A stretch of 6,934 bases of DNA from Chloroflexota bacterium. Lineage in GTDB: Bacteria > Chloroflexota > Ktedonobacteria > Ktedonobacterales > JACDGC01. Location: contig JAKAOI010000123.1 of the NCBI GenBank assembly GCA_021812265.1, positions 1 to 6,934 on the forward strand. Direction: 5' to 3'. Made by a program: the position numbers and the translations under genes. The notes under the pieces are model-generated. The model saw only the letters and a program-made list of their open reading frames with translations, made no database searches and was not told where the DNA came from. Shown in pieces: positions 1 to 5,426 of this stretch; within the stretch, counting starts at the first letter, position 1, and every line of letters begins with the position of its first letter.

Positions 1-16
1 CGCAGGCCTCTCCGTC

Positions 17-1135
17 TCAAGGATCATCGGGAATTGGGATTGGCGCGGCGTCTGTGGTTTGGGACGGAATCACGGGCAGCGTCGCCACTATGCGCGCGGC
101 TCCTGTTGCGCTGTTGATATAATACAGCGCGTTTGTCGTCCGAATTATAATCGCCGCGCTGTTGGGCGACCACCACGGATCGCTGAATTGGGAGATGGGC
201 AGCGAAATTATGATGGGTTGATCGGCCGCATCTTTATGGAGCGGGAGTATTTCGTATCCTGCGGCGGTTTGTATCAGCAATTGTGAGCCGTTGGGCGAAA
301 ACGCATAGCGCTGCGGCCGAGTAACGTCTGCCAACTGTATTGCCGGCCCGGTGAGGTGTGTTAGCGTAAATGCGTATTGATTGGGCTGTGCAGTTTTTGT
401 TACATACAGCAGCTCTTGATGGCCGGGACGCCATAATACCCTTGCCGGAAGCCCGCCCGGCAGAGTAGTTGCCGCGCCGGTTTGTATTGTTTGCAGGGTT
501 TGCTGCGCCTGCCCGGCCAGTAAAACACCGTTTGGGTTTACAAACGCAATAGCTTGCGCGTTCGACGCTATTGCAGGTATACCGCCCGTATTGGTTATTA
601 ATTTGCTCGCAATGCCGCCCGGCTGATCCGGCTGAGATAGTATCAGTGTGGAAGCGCCTTCGCGATATATCAGCCGGTTGCCGGTTGCGTCCCACCAGCC
701 ATCACTGCGATATGGGATGCTGCCAAAAGCGGTTATTCCCAACAGCGCGCCGCCATCGATGGAGACAATTCCCAATGTGGCGTAAGTATCTGCCTGCAGT
801 TGCGCGATGGGATCGATAGTGGTTATTGGCAGCGCCGCGCCGGCAAAGCGGACCAACATTTCATGATGATCCGGCGACCAGGAAAACCCCAGCGCAATTT
901 TGCCTGTCACTTGGTAAAGGCCGCTGCCGTTCGGCTGAATAGTGTACACTTCACTGTTGCGCAGAAACGCAATTTCGGAACCGCCCGCGTTGCCCGAGCC
1001 GCGCAAAATTGGCAGCGCAACCGGCAATATGGCGGCTAAAACCGCTAAAACCGCGGCTATGCGCAGATAAAACGCCCGGTTAAATTTTTTTTGCGGCGGC
1101 TCCGCAGAACTTGCGCTCAAAAGGGGAGATCCCAC
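17..1135 (-). CDS. Membrane-anchored TolB/WD40-like beta-propeller protein
   Basis: A 372-residue protein with a short polar N-terminus, one hydrophobic helix at about residues 22-44 (YLRIAAVLAVLAAILPVALP) and a large domain after it. The helix looks like an uncleaved anchor, so the domain should face outside the membrane. The domain shows recurring propeller-blade signatures: SWSPD (85-89), WWDATG (147-152), VLWRPG (233-238), AFSPNG (278-283) and WWSPNS (321-326), each followed by a hydrophobic strand. This is the TolB/PD40 type of repeat; such domains usually bind proteins or ligands and are not enzymes by themselves. No catalytic domain is visible. The GTG start lies inside the last codons of the PspAB-like gene (19-base overlap), so the two are probably translationally coupled. 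A TTG five codons later overlaps the upstream stop as TTGA and is an alternative start; neither has a clear Shine-Dalgarno. The fold call is fairly safe, the role is unknown. Confidence 0.8.
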   Translation of the reverse strand: MGSPLLSASSAEPPQKKFNRAFYLRIAAVLAVLAAILPVALPILRGSGNAGGSEIAFLRNSEVYTIQPNGSGLYQVTGKIALGFSWSPDHHEMLVRFAGAALPITTIDPIAQLQADTYATLGIVSIDGGALLGITAFGSIPYRSDGWWDATGNRLIYREGASTLILSQPDQPGGIASKLITNTGGIPAIASNAQAIAFVNPNGVLLAGQAQQTLQTIQTGAATTLPGGLPARVLWRPGHQELLYVTKTAQPNQYAFTLTHLTGPAIQLADVTRPQRYAFSPNGSQLLIQTAAGYEILPLHKDAADQPIIISLPISQFSDPWWSPNSAAIIIRTTNALYYINSATGAARIVATLPVIPSQTTDAAPIPIPDDP

Positions 1136-1695
1136 ATGGCGTACCAGCGGTCAAATTCCTGTTCCATCGGCAAATCATTTTTTAAAACATTGGCCAGCCG
1201 CGTTTCATCGGGATTATTGCGCTGATGGCTGTGGCTGTCGGGCCGCGGAACAAAAGGATAATACATGCCGCGTTTAAAATTATAGATAAAATATACCGGT
1301 TTATTGTTATCGGTGTTAAACCGAAATACCGCAGAAAGCAACTGTTCACCGTAACCCTGATCGAGCAATGTTTGGCTGACCATGTGCATGCCGGTTACAA
1401 GGGTTTGGAAATCGGATCCGGTCAGCAAAATCCATTTATATCCTAAATCATCTTCATATGGCCGAGATTGCAGCCCCAAGTCACTCGATGCGTTCAATAA
1501 ATTTTGCAAATCTTGCTGTATTTGCTTAAATGGGCCGGAGGCAACGCCGCGGAAACAGACGCCGGAACTTAAGGCCGGTTTCATATCTTCCTGTGTTTCC
1601 AGTGTTATATCCGCGGTTGAAATGGCAAACAGCCGATCATTTTTCGCCGGTGGAACCGGTTTTTGTTTTCCAAAAATTGCGTCAAAAAATCCCAT
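1117..1695 (-). CDS. pspAB: PspAB-like protein (PspA-associated family)
   Basis: A soluble 192-residue protein with no signal or membrane segment. Recognisable family features are the N-terminus GFFDAIFGK, a central YNFKRGMYYPFVPR stretch (138-151), an acidic NDLPMEQEFDRWYAMWD stretch (173-189) and a Trp/Pro-rich end. These match my memory of PspA-associated protein PspAB, known from comparative genomics of phage-shock-type envelope stress loci, where it is often beside htpX or pspA. Its biochemistry is not established. The ATG is preceded by AAAGGGA seven bases away, a good ribosome site. It sits downstream of htpX on the same strand and its last codons overlap the propeller gene start, so the three are probably co-transcribed. 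No pspA is present in the window. Family assignment is by motif memory only. Confidence 0.72.
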   Translation of the reverse strand: MGFFDAIFGKQKPVPPAKNDRLFAISTADITLETQEDMKPALSSGVCFRGVASGPFKQIQQDLQNLLNASSDLGLQSRPYEDDLGYKWILLTGSDFQTLVTGMHMVSQTLLDQGYGEQLLSAVFRFNTDNNKPVYFIYNFKRGMYYPFVPRPDSHSHQRNNPDETRLANVLKNDLPMEQEFDRWYAMWDLPF

Positions 1696-1698
1696 ATA

Positions 1699-1839
1699 CT
1701 ATCCCTTTGTTTTGAAGTCCGCGCCTGCGGGCTGTTTGTCATTGAAAATAGAACGCAAGGTTACATACATGTTCTCCCCGTTTTGCCGCAACAATATATA
1801 TAACGGCAGCGCGGGGAAAATAAGATTGGCTGCAAACAC
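1699..1839 (-). CDS. Possible small membrane protein between htpX and pspAB
   Basis: An open frame distinct from that of htpX runs from inside the htpX 3' end to a TAG three bases before the pspAB ATG. From the GTG at 1839 it would encode 46 residues: a hydrophobic segment (ANLIFPALPLYILL), then a polar tail (MYVTLRSIFND, then KQPAGADFKTKG). The GTG has no good ribosome site. An ATG at 1770 with GGGGAG three bases upstream would give only the 23-residue tail. The last Lys-Gly codons and the TAG overlap the pspAB ribosome site, so translation here could be coupled to pspAB. I do not recognise the protein. It could equally be the end of a decayed gene. The amino-acid pattern (helix followed by a charged tail) favours real coding over chance, but the length is too short to be sure. 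Confidence 0.35.
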   Translation of the reverse strand: MFAANLIFPALPLYILLRQNGENMYVTLRSIFNDKQPAGADFKTKG

Positions 1840-1859
1840 ACAATCGGAAAGCCCAAAAA

Positions 1860-2843
1860 TCAGTCGTGAATGCGCGGAGCCTGCTCCATTTGCAGCTGAA
1901 TCTGCTGCAGCCGCTGAATGCGGTGCTGCAGTGACGGATGCGTTGAAAACATTTCACTAAGATCATCGTGATTGCGGAAATTGGAGACCGGCACAAAACA
2001 AAACGCGCTGACAGCGTCTGCGGAGCGCAGGTCGGAATCGGGAATTTTTCCCACTTGCTGGCCGCTGATGGACATAAGCGCTGATTCCAGATTTTGCGGC
2101 GCGCCGGTAATCAACGCCGAACCGCGATCTGCGGCGTATTCACGATAGCGCGAGAATGCGCGGGTTAATAAAAAGCTGACTGCCGATACAATGGCAGAAC
2201 CAACTAAAACGAGCAGCAATACTGCTAGAGCGCTGCCACCGTTATTATCGCGGCCGCGGCCTCTGCCGCCGCCAAATCCGCCGCCGTAGCCACCAAACAT
2301 TGCGCCCCAAAGAAACATTCGAGAAAGAAACTGCAGTAGCATACCGGCGAGCATCGGTATAAACATAATAAGTGTCATCACCTGCATATCTTTATTTAAG
2401 ATATGGGTCATTTCATGGGCAAGCACCGCTTCCAGCTGGCTGTCGTCCAGCCTGTTGAGCAGCGATGTGGTGACACAAATAACGGCGTGGTTTTGGTCGC
2501 GGCCGGTGGCGAAGGCGTTTGGCGCGCCGTTGCGTGCGATGGCGATTTTGGGTTTTGGTAAATTTGTTTGCTGCGCCAGCCGTTCTACCATGGCGTGCAA
2601 TTTCGGCGCTTGTTGTTCTGAAACTTCTTGTGCGCCCATAGACCATATAGCCACTTTATCAGAGGTAAACAATTGAAAAATCAAGACACCCACGGCAATT
2701 ATAATAATAAGCGCCAAACCGCCGCGCAGAACTGTATAGAGGAAAAAGACAAACGCAGCATATAAGAGAAACATGGCGCCTAATGTAATAGCCATGCGAG
2801 CATTTAAACCCACATCAGTTTTATACCAAACGGGTTTTTTCAT
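1860..2843 (-). CDS. htpX: HtpX-type membrane zinc metalloprotease (M48)
   Basis: A 327-residue peptidase M48B protein of normal family length. The catalytic motif HEMTH is at 143-147 (two zinc His and the general-base Glu) and EYAADR at 235-240 supplies the third zinc ligand, Glu235. Hydrophobic segments lie at about 17-37, 43-60, 155-178 and 205-226, so the active site faces the cytoplasm as in HtpX, which clears damaged membrane proteins under envelope stress. The conserved SHP-like end is present as STHPSLQHRIQRL. A Gly/Arg-rich linker (about 182-203, GGYGGGFGGGRGRGRDN) sits between the second helix pair. I start at the ATG at 2843 (MKKPVWYK), preceded by GGTGG five bases away; a TTG four codons upstream is also open but less likely. 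PspAB and propeller genes follow on the same strand. Confidence 0.95.
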   Translation of the reverse strand: MKKPVWYKTDVGLNARMAITLGAMFLLYAAFVFFLYTVLRGGLALIIIIAVGVLIFQLFTSDKVAIWSMGAQEVSEQQAPKLHAMVERLAQQTNLPKPKIAIARNGAPNAFATGRDQNHAVICVTTSLLNRLDDSQLEAVLAHEMTHILNKDMQVMTLIMFIPMLAGMLLQFLSRMFLWGAMFGGYGGGFGGGRGRGRDNNGGSALAVLLLVLVGSAIVSAVSFLLTRAFSRYREYAADRGSALITGAPQNLESALMSISGQQVGKIPDSDLRSADAVSAFCFVPVSNFRNHDDLSEMFSTHPSLQHRIQRLQQIQLQMEQAPRIHD

Positions 2844-2860
2844 AATAACCACCAAACCTT

Positions 2861-2889
2861 TTTATAAAACACATAAACAAGAGACAAAG
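2861..2889 (-). promoter_or_regulatory. Candidate htpX promoter
   Basis: On the minus strand TATAAA (2866-2861) is a good -10 match, with CTTTGT or TTTGTC about 16-17 bases upstream as a weak -35. Transcription would begin near 2854, leaving a leader of only about ten bases containing the GGTGG ribosome site. The -35 is poor, so an activator or alternative sigma factor may be needed, or the site may be chance in AT-rich DNA. Confidence 0.3.
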
Positions 2890-2913
2890 GATATGCGCAG
2901 AACGCACAAAGGA
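2884..2913. repeat. Paired direct repeat ACAAAGGA upstream of htpX
   Basis: ACAAAGGA occurs at 2884-2891 and again at 2906-2913, 22 bases apart start to start, close to two helical turns. The promoter-proximal copy overlaps the candidate -35 of htpX. Same-face spacing next to a weak -35 is typical of an operator or activator site, but the core is only eight bases and could be coincidence. Confidence 0.35.
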
Positions 2914-2922
2914 GCGCTGCGC
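2895..2922 (-). other. GC-rich stem-loop upstream of htpX
   Basis: GCGCAG (2895-2900) pairs with CTGCGC (2917-2922) and CGC (2903-2905) with GCG (2914-2916), giving nine pairs with a two-base bulge and an eight-base loop. No T-run follows on either strand, so it is not a standard terminator. It contains one copy of the ACAAAGGA repeat in its loop. Confidence 0.4.
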
Positions 2923-2925
2923 CTT

Positions 2926-2963
2926 GTCTGATTCTAAGAAATAATCAGTATTTTCTATCAGAC
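2926..2963 (-). other. Stem-loop between the 112-residue gene and htpX
   Basis: GTCTGAT (2926-2932) is a perfect inverted repeat of ATCAGAC (2957-2963), and the interior can pair further (AGAAATA at 2937-2943 with TATTTTCT at 2949-2956, one bulge). There is no following T-run, so it is more likely a processing or stability hairpin, or a Rho-independent terminator missing its U-tract, after the 112-residue gene. Confidence 0.4.
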
Positions 2964-2990
2964 GGCACGGAAAACATATATCATTTTCAA

Positions 2991-3329
2991 TTATTGCTGT
3001 TGTTTAGCCTTTAGCGCCTTATAATACGATTTGGGTTTTGGTCGGTGTGTCGTATCTTCCCAAGCGTATGGCGCGGCTTCTTCATCAGATTTTGTTTCGC
3101 GGCCGTTATCTAAAATTTCCTGAAGGTCATTATAGATGAAGTCGTTGCCCAGTGTTTCTTTCTGTCGAAGCAGGTGCCGCATAATCATGCTGCGGGTAAC
3201 GTTGGTTGCGCTGTTGCGTTCCGGTTCTGCTCGTTTCAAAAATTTATCTATCATGTCTATTGTATCTTCGTTGGCGCCGTTTTGTTCCAGCGCGTCTCGG
3301 ATAGTGAGAAGATGCTCATAAGCGTTCAT
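2991..3329 (-). CDS. Hypothetical 112-residue soluble protein
   Basis: I do not recognise this protein. It is polar throughout, with no signal peptide or membrane segment. Residues 1-75 look mainly helical: MNAYEHLLTIRDALEQ, then EDTIDMIDKFLKRAEP, then RSMIMRHLLRQKETLG and NDLQEILDNG. A linker rich in acidic residues follows (TKSDEEAAPYAWED, 79-92), and the tail is basic (HRPKPKSYYKALKAKQQQ, 95-112). The basic tail could touch nucleic acid or a membrane surface, but no known domain is evident. The ATG at 3329 has AGGGGAG 11 bases upstream, a strong but slightly distant ribosome site. It lies 147 bases upstream of htpX on the same strand with hairpins between, so co-transcription is uncertain. 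Codon choice resembles its neighbours. Confidence 0.75.
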   Translation of the reverse strand: MNAYEHLLTIRDALEQNGANEDTIDMIDKFLKRAEPERNSATNVTRSMIMRHLLRQKETLGNDFIYNDLQEILDNGRETKSDEEAAPYAWEDTTHRPKPKSYYKALKAKQQQ

Positions 3330-3331
3330 AA

Positions 3332-3361
3332 ATTATATGTCTCCCCTGTCAGTGTTATCAA
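3332..3361 (-). promoter_or_regulatory. Promoter-like hexamers directly before the 112-residue gene
   Basis: On the minus strand TTGATA (3361-3356), an 18-base spacer and a perfect TATAAT (3337-3332) form a good sigma-70-like pair. The -10 box ends only two bases before the ATG at 3329, so a transcript from it would begin at or inside the start codon, and the ribosome site lies within the spacer. Either the real promoter is farther upstream and this is chance, or the arrangement is atypical. Confidence 0.3.
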
Positions 3362-3527
3362 CAAAATACGCTGCGCTCGTATGAAATATTTGCATGGCTG
3401 AAATTTTGCGGTAACTTTTTGGTTTTTGCGGCAAACATTTCATAAGAATGCTTACATATATTATACTGCAAACATAGCATAAAAAAATAAGGAGCATTGT
3501 AAAAAATATTACATATGTCTGAACCAT
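3333..3527 (-). CDS. Possible small membrane protein in divergent gap
   Basis: A 64-codon minus-strand frame opens at an ATG at 3527 (or ATG at 3497, 54 residues) and stops with TAA three bases before the ATG of the 112-residue gene. It would encode one strong hydrophobic helix (MLLIFLCYVCSIIYVSIL), a basic stretch (MKCLPQKPKSYRKIS) and a polar tail (FVDNTDRGDI). Its end contains the ribosome site of the following gene, the arrangement expected for coupled genes. Against it, neither ATG has a Shine-Dalgarno, the frame overlaps the start of the cupin-like gene on the other strand, and AT-rich promoter DNA readily yields hydrophobic codons. I do not recognise the protein; treat it as unproven. 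Confidence 0.28.
   Translation of the reverse strand: MVQTYVIFFTMLLIFLCYVCSIIYVSILMKCLPQKPKSYRKISAMQIFHTSAAYFVDNTDRGDI
3439..3494 (+). promoter_or_regulatory. Candidate promoter and distant ribosome site of the cupin-like gene
   Basis: TTCATA (3439-3444), a 17-base spacer and TATACT (3462-3467) form a plausible promoter with a start near 3474. A strong AAGGAG (3489-3494) lies in the leader but 20 bases before the ATG at 3515, farther than usual. No in-frame start closer to it exists, because a TAA at 3500-3502 closes the frame. A short leader hairpin or an atypical start could explain the spacing. Confidence 0.35.
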
Positions 3528-3916
3528 TTGCTACCAACGCCGTTATGATCGATTTATGGGAATTGACACAATTTGCCGATACACCGCTGCCAATTGCAGT
3601 AGCCAGCACCGGAGATATGACATTTGGTTTGTTAACCATGCGCGCCGGCCAGCGTTTAACCAATATGCGGTCTGCCAGCCAAGTAATGATTCAATGCATG
3701 CGCGGGCTGGCGTATCTGCAGATTAATCAAAAACTTCAAACGTTGAAGATGGGTAAAGTGGCGCTGATTGAAGGCGGACAACCACATGACTATATTGCTA
3801 AAACCGACAGTGTTTTTCTTTTTACCTGTGCGCCGGCGTTGCGGGCTGATGAACCATTAGGGGCATATTTACTGCAAAATCCGCCTATTATTCAGCGCCA
3901 ATCCCCGGAATTGTAA
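3515..3916 (+). CDS. Small cupin-like protein with degenerate metal site
   Basis: A 133-residue soluble protein reading as a single cupin barrel. Cupin motif 1 corresponds to about residues 42-70 (MRAGQRLTNMRSASQ, then CMRGLAYLQI) and motif 2 to about 79-105 (MGKVALIEGGQPHDYIA, then SVFLFTC). Cupins use this fold for metal-dependent enzymes, isomerases or sugar and effector binding. Motif 1 normally carries two His and a Glu, but here those positions hold Asn, Arg, Ser and Gln, and only His91 in motif 2 is retained. The protein is therefore probably not a classical metal cupin, and may bind a ligand or have a structural or regulatory role. It stands alone on the plus strand, divergent from the 112-residue gene, with a candidate terminator 48 bases after its stop. 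The cupin assignment rests on pattern and size. Confidence 0.7.
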   Translation: MSEPFATNAVMIDLWELTQFADTPLPIAVASTGDMTFGLLTMRAGQRLTNMRSASQVMIQCMRGLAYLQINQKLQTLKMGKVALIEGGQPHDYIAKTDSVFLFTCAPALRADEPLGAYLLQNPPIIQRQSPEL

Positions 3917-3951
3917 TTTGCAAACAGCAACTGTGTTGAAAGTGAACATTT

Positions 3952-4155
3952 TTAAAAATCAGCGCCGGTATAGGTAAAAAACACCGGTTTTTCCGCCATC
4001 TCCATGGAACGAAAACAGCTGATGAAACGTATAGTGTGTAGATTGCCGAGTGACGCGCCATCCCCATCAATAAGCAAATCTTGTTGGGTATATTTTACGG
4101 CGCGTATCTGACGGTTATTTTTGTTATTTTGGGAGCTTGTAACTATGGAACCATT
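3952..4155 (-). pseudogene. Possible gene remnant antisense to the spacer
   Basis: A minus-strand frame is open for 67 codons before a TAA at 3954-3952. It reads like protein rather than noise: NNKNNRQIRAVKYTQQD, then LLIDGDGASLGNLHTIRF, then RSMEMAEKPVFFTYTGADF. There is no ATG until 20 codons before the end and no ribosome site; a TTG at 4077 would give 41 residues. It may be the C-terminal remnant of a deleted gene, with the plus-strand gene at 4145 having taken over its 5' side. I do not recognise the family. The candidate plus-strand terminator at 3965-3992 lies inside it, which weakens the case for coding. Confidence 0.2.
3965..3992 (+). terminator. Weak terminator after the cupin-like gene
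   Basis: CCGGT (3965-3969) pairs with ACCGG (3983-3987) around a 13-base loop, followed at once by five T residues (3988-3992). The stem is short and the loop large, so termination would be partial. Its position 48 bases after the cupin-like stop codon fits. Confidence 0.4.
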
Positions 4156-4495
4156 TCAAACGCCGCCTGCGATTCCTGCGCAAACACCGGATGCTTCAGC
4201 GGGAGGCGGAGAAGCCATAGCTGCGATTGTGTTTTCTGCGCTTAGTATAACGCAAATATTTGTGCGCATCCCTATTTTTACTATTTTTGCGATGTTTTGC
4301 GCCATAATTGGTGTTGTGTTGGGGCATATTGCTTTGGCGCGCCGCGTCGATACTGTATATCGCACTGTGGCTGTTATTGCGCTGGCAATCGGTTATTTTA
4401 GCGTTGCCATTGTCTTCATTCGGTTGCTGCTATTTTCGTTGTATGTTATCCACGCCAGCAACGCGCTTTTCCATCCGCGCAGATTTTTGCGATAA
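4145..4495 (+). CDS. DUF4190-like small membrane protein
   Basis: A 116-residue protein with a Pro/Ala-rich N-terminus (MEPFQTPPAIPAQTPDASAG) and then hydrophobic segments at about 24-40, 42-65 and 75-101. The core GVVLGHIALARR (56-67), followed by VAVIALAIGYFSVAIV (75-90), matches the pattern of DUF4190 proteins: a helical hairpin with a GHIAL-type turn and a second G-Y helix. The family's function is unknown. I use the ATG at 4145 (GGGAG nine bases upstream); an upstream in-frame TTG at 4121 is possible. The C-terminus after the last helix (HASNALFHPRRFLR) ends in a TAA, but the same frame continues 34 coding-like codons to a second TAA at 4598-4600, so the gene may be truncated. Convergent with the Tat-signal gene. 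Confidence 0.65.
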   Translation: MEPFQTPPAIPAQTPDASAGGGEAIAAIVFSALSITQIFVRIPIFTIFAMFCAIIGVVLGHIALARRVDTVYRTVAVIALAIGYFSVAIVFIRLLLFSLYVIHASNALFHPRRFLR

Positions 4496-4600
4496 GCGGT
4501 GGCCGCGCAACAACCTATCAATGTTTCTGCGCTGGCCGGCGGACAGTTTCTGCTGCAGCGCGCGCAGCAAAATACATCGGCGTATGGCGTCACGTCATAA
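4496..4600 (+). pseudogene. In-frame continuation downstream of the DUF4190-like stop
   Basis: Directly after the TAA at 4493-4495 the same frame stays open for 34 codons, reading AVAAQQPINVSALAGGQF, then LLQRAQQNTSAYGVTS, before a TAA at 4598-4600, eight bases short of the next hairpin. The composition is protein-like and Gln-rich. A single changed stop, or two compensating single-base indels near the T-runs at 4468-4487, would join it to the membrane protein as a longer C-terminal tail. It lacks its own ribosome site. GC-rich DNA also tends to stay open by chance, so this is tentative. Confidence 0.25.
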
Positions 4601-4639
4601 AATAAAAGCCTTCGGCTTGTTTCTGCTGAAGCCGAAGGC
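4599..4639 (-). terminator. Strong Rho-independent terminator
   Basis: GCCTTCGGCTT (4608-4618) is a perfect 11-bp inverted repeat of AAGCCGAAGGC (4629-4639) with a ten-base loop. On the minus strand it is followed directly by TTTTATTTT (4607-4599). It lies 58 bases after the stop of the Tat-signal gene and is oriented to end that transcript. There is no T-run on the plus side, but the stem would also face transcripts of the convergent DUF4190-like gene. Confidence 0.88.
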
Positions 4640-4696
4640 ATCCCTTGTGAATCTTTGCCGCTCTGCCGGCGCGCGATGATGTTGGGTTATGGATAG

Positions 4697-5278
4697 TTAT
4701 GATTTTCCTGCTTCACTTTGCAGTTTTGTCTTTAATTTCGACAAATAGGTGTCCGCCGCGGTTGTATCTACATTGTTTAATGCGTTGATGATGTTGGGAA
4801 ATAGCGCAACGTTGGCTTTCCATTGTTTTAAAATCGTGTCTACCTGTTTTAGCGCCGAAATATTGTTTAGGCCGGGCCATGTTTCGGCTTGTTCAATAGC
4901 CGCGCTTAACCCGCCCAAAATATCTTCGGTAACTGTGGCCAGCACGTTGGCAATCGGCACTACAAACGTGTTCACTGCAGAGTGCAGCAAATTAGTAACG
5001 GTTATTGCCGTATCAATGCTCACATCCTCTACCGTTAAAAGTTCCCTCGCTAATTGCTGGCGGCCAAAATTAATTGCTTGCTGAATTTCTTGCTGTGTTA
5101 ACGCGCCAACGCCGTTTAAAATATTCGGCGCTTCGGCGGCGCCAATGCCTACAAGGCCTAACCCCGCTGCGGCTATCAGCGCACGCCGGCCTATTTGTTT
5201 CTGCTCGTTTATATCTGCCGGAGCTTGTGGATTGGTTGAACTTCCCGGAGAAACTGAAGGATCGAAACTTTGGCTCAT
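4697..5278 (-). CDS. Helical protein with twin-arginine-type signal
   Basis: A 193-residue protein of unknown function. The polar leader (1-28, rich in Ser, Pro and Gln) is followed by GRRALIAAAGLGLVGIGAAEA (30-50): two arginines, a weakly hydrophobic run and an AEA that could serve signal peptidase. This is the pattern of a Tat export signal, so the protein is probably exported folded, or anchored by that segment. The consensus after RR is loose (RRALIA rather than RRxFLK). The mature part has almost no Cys, His or Trp and looks entirely helical with few charges, for example LTQQEIQQAINFGRQQLARE, then ITVTNLLHSAVNTFVVPIANVL and LSKLKTKLQ. No cofactor motif is visible. AAGGCGG nine bases before the ATG is a good ribosome site. 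It is a single-gene unit with a strong terminator behind it. Confidence 0.75.
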   Translation of the reverse strand: MSQSFDPSVSPGSSTNPQAPADINEQKQIGRRALIAAAGLGLVGIGAAEAPNILNGVGALTQQEIQQAINFGRQQLARELLTVEDVSIDTAITVTNLLHSAVNTFVVPIANVLATVTEDILGGLSAAIEQAETWPGLNNISALKQVDTILKQWKANVALFPNIINALNNVDTTAADTYLSKLKTKLQSEAGKS

Positions 5279-5426
5279 ATGCTTTATCCGCCTTGCTGTA
5301 TGAAAATATGCGCGAAAAAAAACTCACTTATGGGTTGGCGCTTGCGCAAAGCGCTCAATATAATCGCCGGCATACGGGCGCGCGCTGCAAATTCGGCGCC
5401 GCTATGTCCCCCCAAAAAAAATATTA
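5279..5426. other. Spacer upstream of the Tat-signal gene
   Basis: No convincing gene. It holds the ribosome site of the minus-strand gene (AAGGCGG near 5292-5286) and presumably its promoter, though no good -35/-10 pair is visible. Both strands stay open in places. A plus-strand frame (about 5281-5427) contains LLYENMREKKLTYGL, which resembles a short motif of M16 peptidases and might be a relic. Confidence 0.4.

Noticed and set aside
1382..1960. A 192-codon plus-strand ORF antisense to pspAB and the end of htpX.
   Set aside because: It is as long as pspAB but the minus-strand readings carry recognisable family motifs and good starts, while this one is Cys/Ser-rich shadow sequence.
3358..3663. 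A 101-codon minus-strand ORF.
   Set aside because: It is mostly antisense to the cupin-like gene, shows no domain pattern and has no ribosome site.
4308..4679. A 123-codon plus-strand ORF overlapping the DUF4190-like gene in another frame.
   Set aside because: Its composition (many Trp, Cys, Arg) is typical of an off-frame reading and it runs through the terminator hairpin.
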